Part shown: piece after piece, positions 62,684 to 64,000 of the stretch
Position numbering within the stretch: the first letter of the stretch is position 1
Layout of the letters: every line of letters begins with the position of its first letter
NCBI GenBank assembly: GCA_963837265.1
Contig: CAWIMQ010000004.1
Location: forward strand, 248,001 to 312,000
DNA from: DATBLE01 sp963837265
GTDB taxonomy: Bacteria; Actinomycetota; Thermoleophilia; Gaiellales; Gaiellaceae
Direction: 5' to 3'
DNA: 64,000 nucleotides
Program-made: the position numbers and the translations under genes
The notes under the pieces: generated by a model
What the model saw: the letters and a program-made list of their open reading frames with translations, nothing else
Databases searched by the model: none
Told to the model about the DNA's origin: nothing

Positions 62684-63721
62684 ATGAGACACCCTGCAAC
62701 CAGGTGGGCGGCGCGTCTTGTCGTCGTCGCGGCGGGGGCGTGTGCGCTTGGCGTCCTGTCGGGCGGCGCCGGCGCGAGGAGCGAGGGGGCCGGCGCAGGC
62801 CCCGTCCGGATCGCCGTCCTGCTCTCGGCAACCGCCAACACGTACGAGCAAGCCGATCTGAAGGGCGTTCGCGCGGCGGCCAAGAAGTTCGGCGGCAAGG
62901 TGGTGAAGGTCTTCGACGCCAACTTCGACGCGAGCAAGCAGTCGTCCCAGGTCGAGGACGCCATCACGTCGAAGCAGTACGACGCCTTCGTGATCCTGCC
63001 GCAGGCCGGCAACGCCCTCGTCCCGCAGGTCAAGGACGCGGTCAAGGCGGGCATCAAGGTCGTCTGCCTCCTTTCCCCCTGCGGCTTGGATCAGCAGTCG
63101 AACGCACGCCAGATCCCAGGCTACGTGACCACGGTCGGCTACCAGTTCGCGGACAACGGCAGGGACATCGCCAGAGCGATCGTCATTGCCTGCGGAAGCC
63201 TGAACCCGTGTAACGTCGCCTACGAGCCGGGGTTGCTCTCCTTCTCGACCGAGAAGTACCGCACCGACGGCCTCAAGGCGTACCTGAAGAAGTTTCCGAA
63301 GGTCAAGATCGTCGCCGAGCAAGAGGGCAAGTACCTGGCCAACACCGGCCGGACGGCGATGCAGAACATCCTCCAGGCTCACCGCGACGTCAACGTCGCG
63401 GCCTCGAGCGGCGACCAGATGACTCTCGGCATGGAGCAGGCCGTGAAGAGCGCGGGGCTGACCGGCAAGGTCAAGCTCGTCGGGAACGGAGCGAGCGTGC
63501 CGGGCGTCGCCGCGGTCTCCGCCGGCCGCTGGTTCGCAACCGTCGCGAACCTTCCGTACACCGAGGGCTTCCTCGGCGCGAAGTTCGCGATCATGGCGGC
63601 CAAGGGAACGCCGCTGTCCAAGATCCCGGGCTTCGTCGACGACCTGAAGTACTCACCCGTCGGAACGACGATCATCACGAAGAAGAACTCGAAGAGGTTC
63701 CACGCCCAGTGGGCGGGTTAG
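62684..63721 (+). CDS. ABC transporter substrate-binding protein (sugar type)
   Basis: A 345-aa periplasmic-binding-protein of the RbsB/peripla_BP_4 type. Signal sequence to about 32 (RLVVVAAGACALGVLSGGAGA). VRIAVLLSATANTYEQADLK opens the fold; KVVKVFDANFDASKQSSQVE, YDAFVILPQAGNALV and the hinge and ASSGDQMTLGMEQAV segments follow. AAAGGAGG precedes the ATG by about 7 bases. It delivers a sugar or sugar-like ligand to the permease encoded just after. No Lipobox Cys is visible at the signal end. Confidence 0.92.
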   Translation: MRHPATRWAARLVVVAAGACALGVLSGGAGARSEGAGAGPVRIAVLLSATANTYEQADLKGVRAAAKKFGGKVVKVFDANFDASKQSSQVEDAITSKQYDAFVILPQAGNALVPQVKDAVKAGIKVVCLLSPCGLDQQSNARQIPGYVTTVGYQFADNGRDIARAIVIACGSLNPCNVAYEPGLLSFSTEKYRTDGLKAYLKKFPKVKIVAEQEGKYLANTGRTAMQNILQAHRDVNVAASSGDQMTLGMEQAVKSAGLTGKVKLVGNGASVPGVAAVSAGRWFATVANLPYTEGFLGAKFAIMAAKGTPLSKIPGFVDDLKYSPVGTTIITKKNSKRFHAQWAG

Positions 63722-63769
63722 GGACAGTCCCTTCCGCGCAGAGGGTGACCACGTAGCCCAGACCAGCCT

Positions 63770-63812
63770 GCGTGCCGCCCCGGGGCCGTCGTTGGGGCCC
63801 GGGGCGGCACGC
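63770..63812 (+). terminator. strong hairpin between binding protein and permease genes
   Basis: GCGTGCCGCCCCGGG and CCCGGGGCGGCACGC form a 15-bp perfect stem around a 13-base loop, about 50 bases after the stop. In sugar operons such stems reduce or protect the message behind the binding-protein gene, so partial termination or 3'-end protection is likely. Confidence 0.6.
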
Positions 63813-63832
63813 AGGCGTGAGGCCGGGGACAC

Positions 63833-64000
63833 ATGGATGAACGGCGAGCACTCGAGCGCCCGGGAGCGGCTATCCGCCTCCTCCCGATGGCACGCGCCTT
63901 TGCGGGAGCCCTCCGCGACTACGGCATCGTCGTCTTCTTCCTGGCGCTCTTCACGGCCCTCAGCCTCCTGAGCAACGTCTTCTTCTCGAAGACCAACTTC
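63833..64000 (+). CDS. ABC transporter permease, N-terminus (RbsC type), cut by window end
   Basis: The first 56 codons of a permease: MDERRALERPGAAIRLLPMA, then ALRDYGIVVFFLALFTALSL at the first membrane helix and NVFFSKTNF, the usual start of RbsC/AraH-type sugar permeases (in which LNVLRQ normally follows). It continues beyond the window. It belongs to the operon with the binding protein upstream. Confidence 0.8.
   Translation, partial: MDERRALERPGAAIRLLPMARAFAGALRDYGIVVFFLALFTALSLLSNVFFSKTNF

Overview
The window is very GC-rich, uses GTG and TTG starts freely, and packs genes tightly with 4-base start/stop overlaps (ATGA, GTGA, TTGA). Together with gene content (form II CoxSLM-like oxidase, csoR-copA, cyclase/ATPase regulators, DUF4396, UPF0104 membrane proteins) this suggests an actinobacterium, plausibly of the Thermoleophilia (Gaiellales/Solirubrobacterales). 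That placement is inference; there is no rRNA. Several genes are frameshifted or truncated, which means either active gene decay or residual assembly errors.

Left part (0-30 kb). A divergent histidine kinase / OmpR-type regulator pair is followed by four perfect-phase 11-bp direct repeats and a small secreted protein. Then come a decayed cyclase remnant, a secreted intradiol-dioxygenase-like protein, a three-gene molybdenum hydroxylase operon (small-large-medium), an S9 peptidase, two overlapping tiny genes, an MprF-C-terminal-like (DUF2156) gene coupled to a membrane-anchored protein, and a copZ-copA-csoR copper operon with a CsoR-type palindrome. Next are a BNR-repeat protein, remnants of an M29 aminopeptidase and an MFS transporter, a divergent cupin/marR pair sharing an inverted-repeat operator, DUF4396, a GT1-type glycosyltransferase, a YjbQ protein, a lytic transglycosylase-like protein, a cold-shock gene, a UPF0104 membrane protein, a frameshifted acetyltransferase, ogt and a DnaQ-like exonuclease.

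Middle part (30.9-51.9 kb). This stretch is bounded on the right by a complete tRNA-Ala(CGC) and on the left by a 25-nt copy of a tRNA 3' end in the same orientation, the geometry expected of a tRNA-integrated island. It holds an orphan DUF6519 protein, a hybrid sensor kinase, a lone receiver, two large class III cyclase/ATPase/TPR regulators (one intact, one split by an in-frame TGA) plus a third fragment, an IS110-type transposase remnant, a TetR gene with a perfect palindrome upstream, a PAS-kinase/REC-EAL pair, and an mntR-mntH pair. No integrase was seen.

Right part (52-64 kb). A sulfite-oxidase-type molybdoenzyme, a glutaredoxin-like protein, two zinc alcohol dehydrogenase-like genes coupled to a GNAT gene, a Phd/VapC toxin-antitoxin pair whose toxin seems to start at CTG, an MBL-fold hydrolase, a three-gene membrane-protein operon, an SMP-30-like protein, and the start of a sugar ABC transporter operon (binding protein, then a permease cut by the window end).
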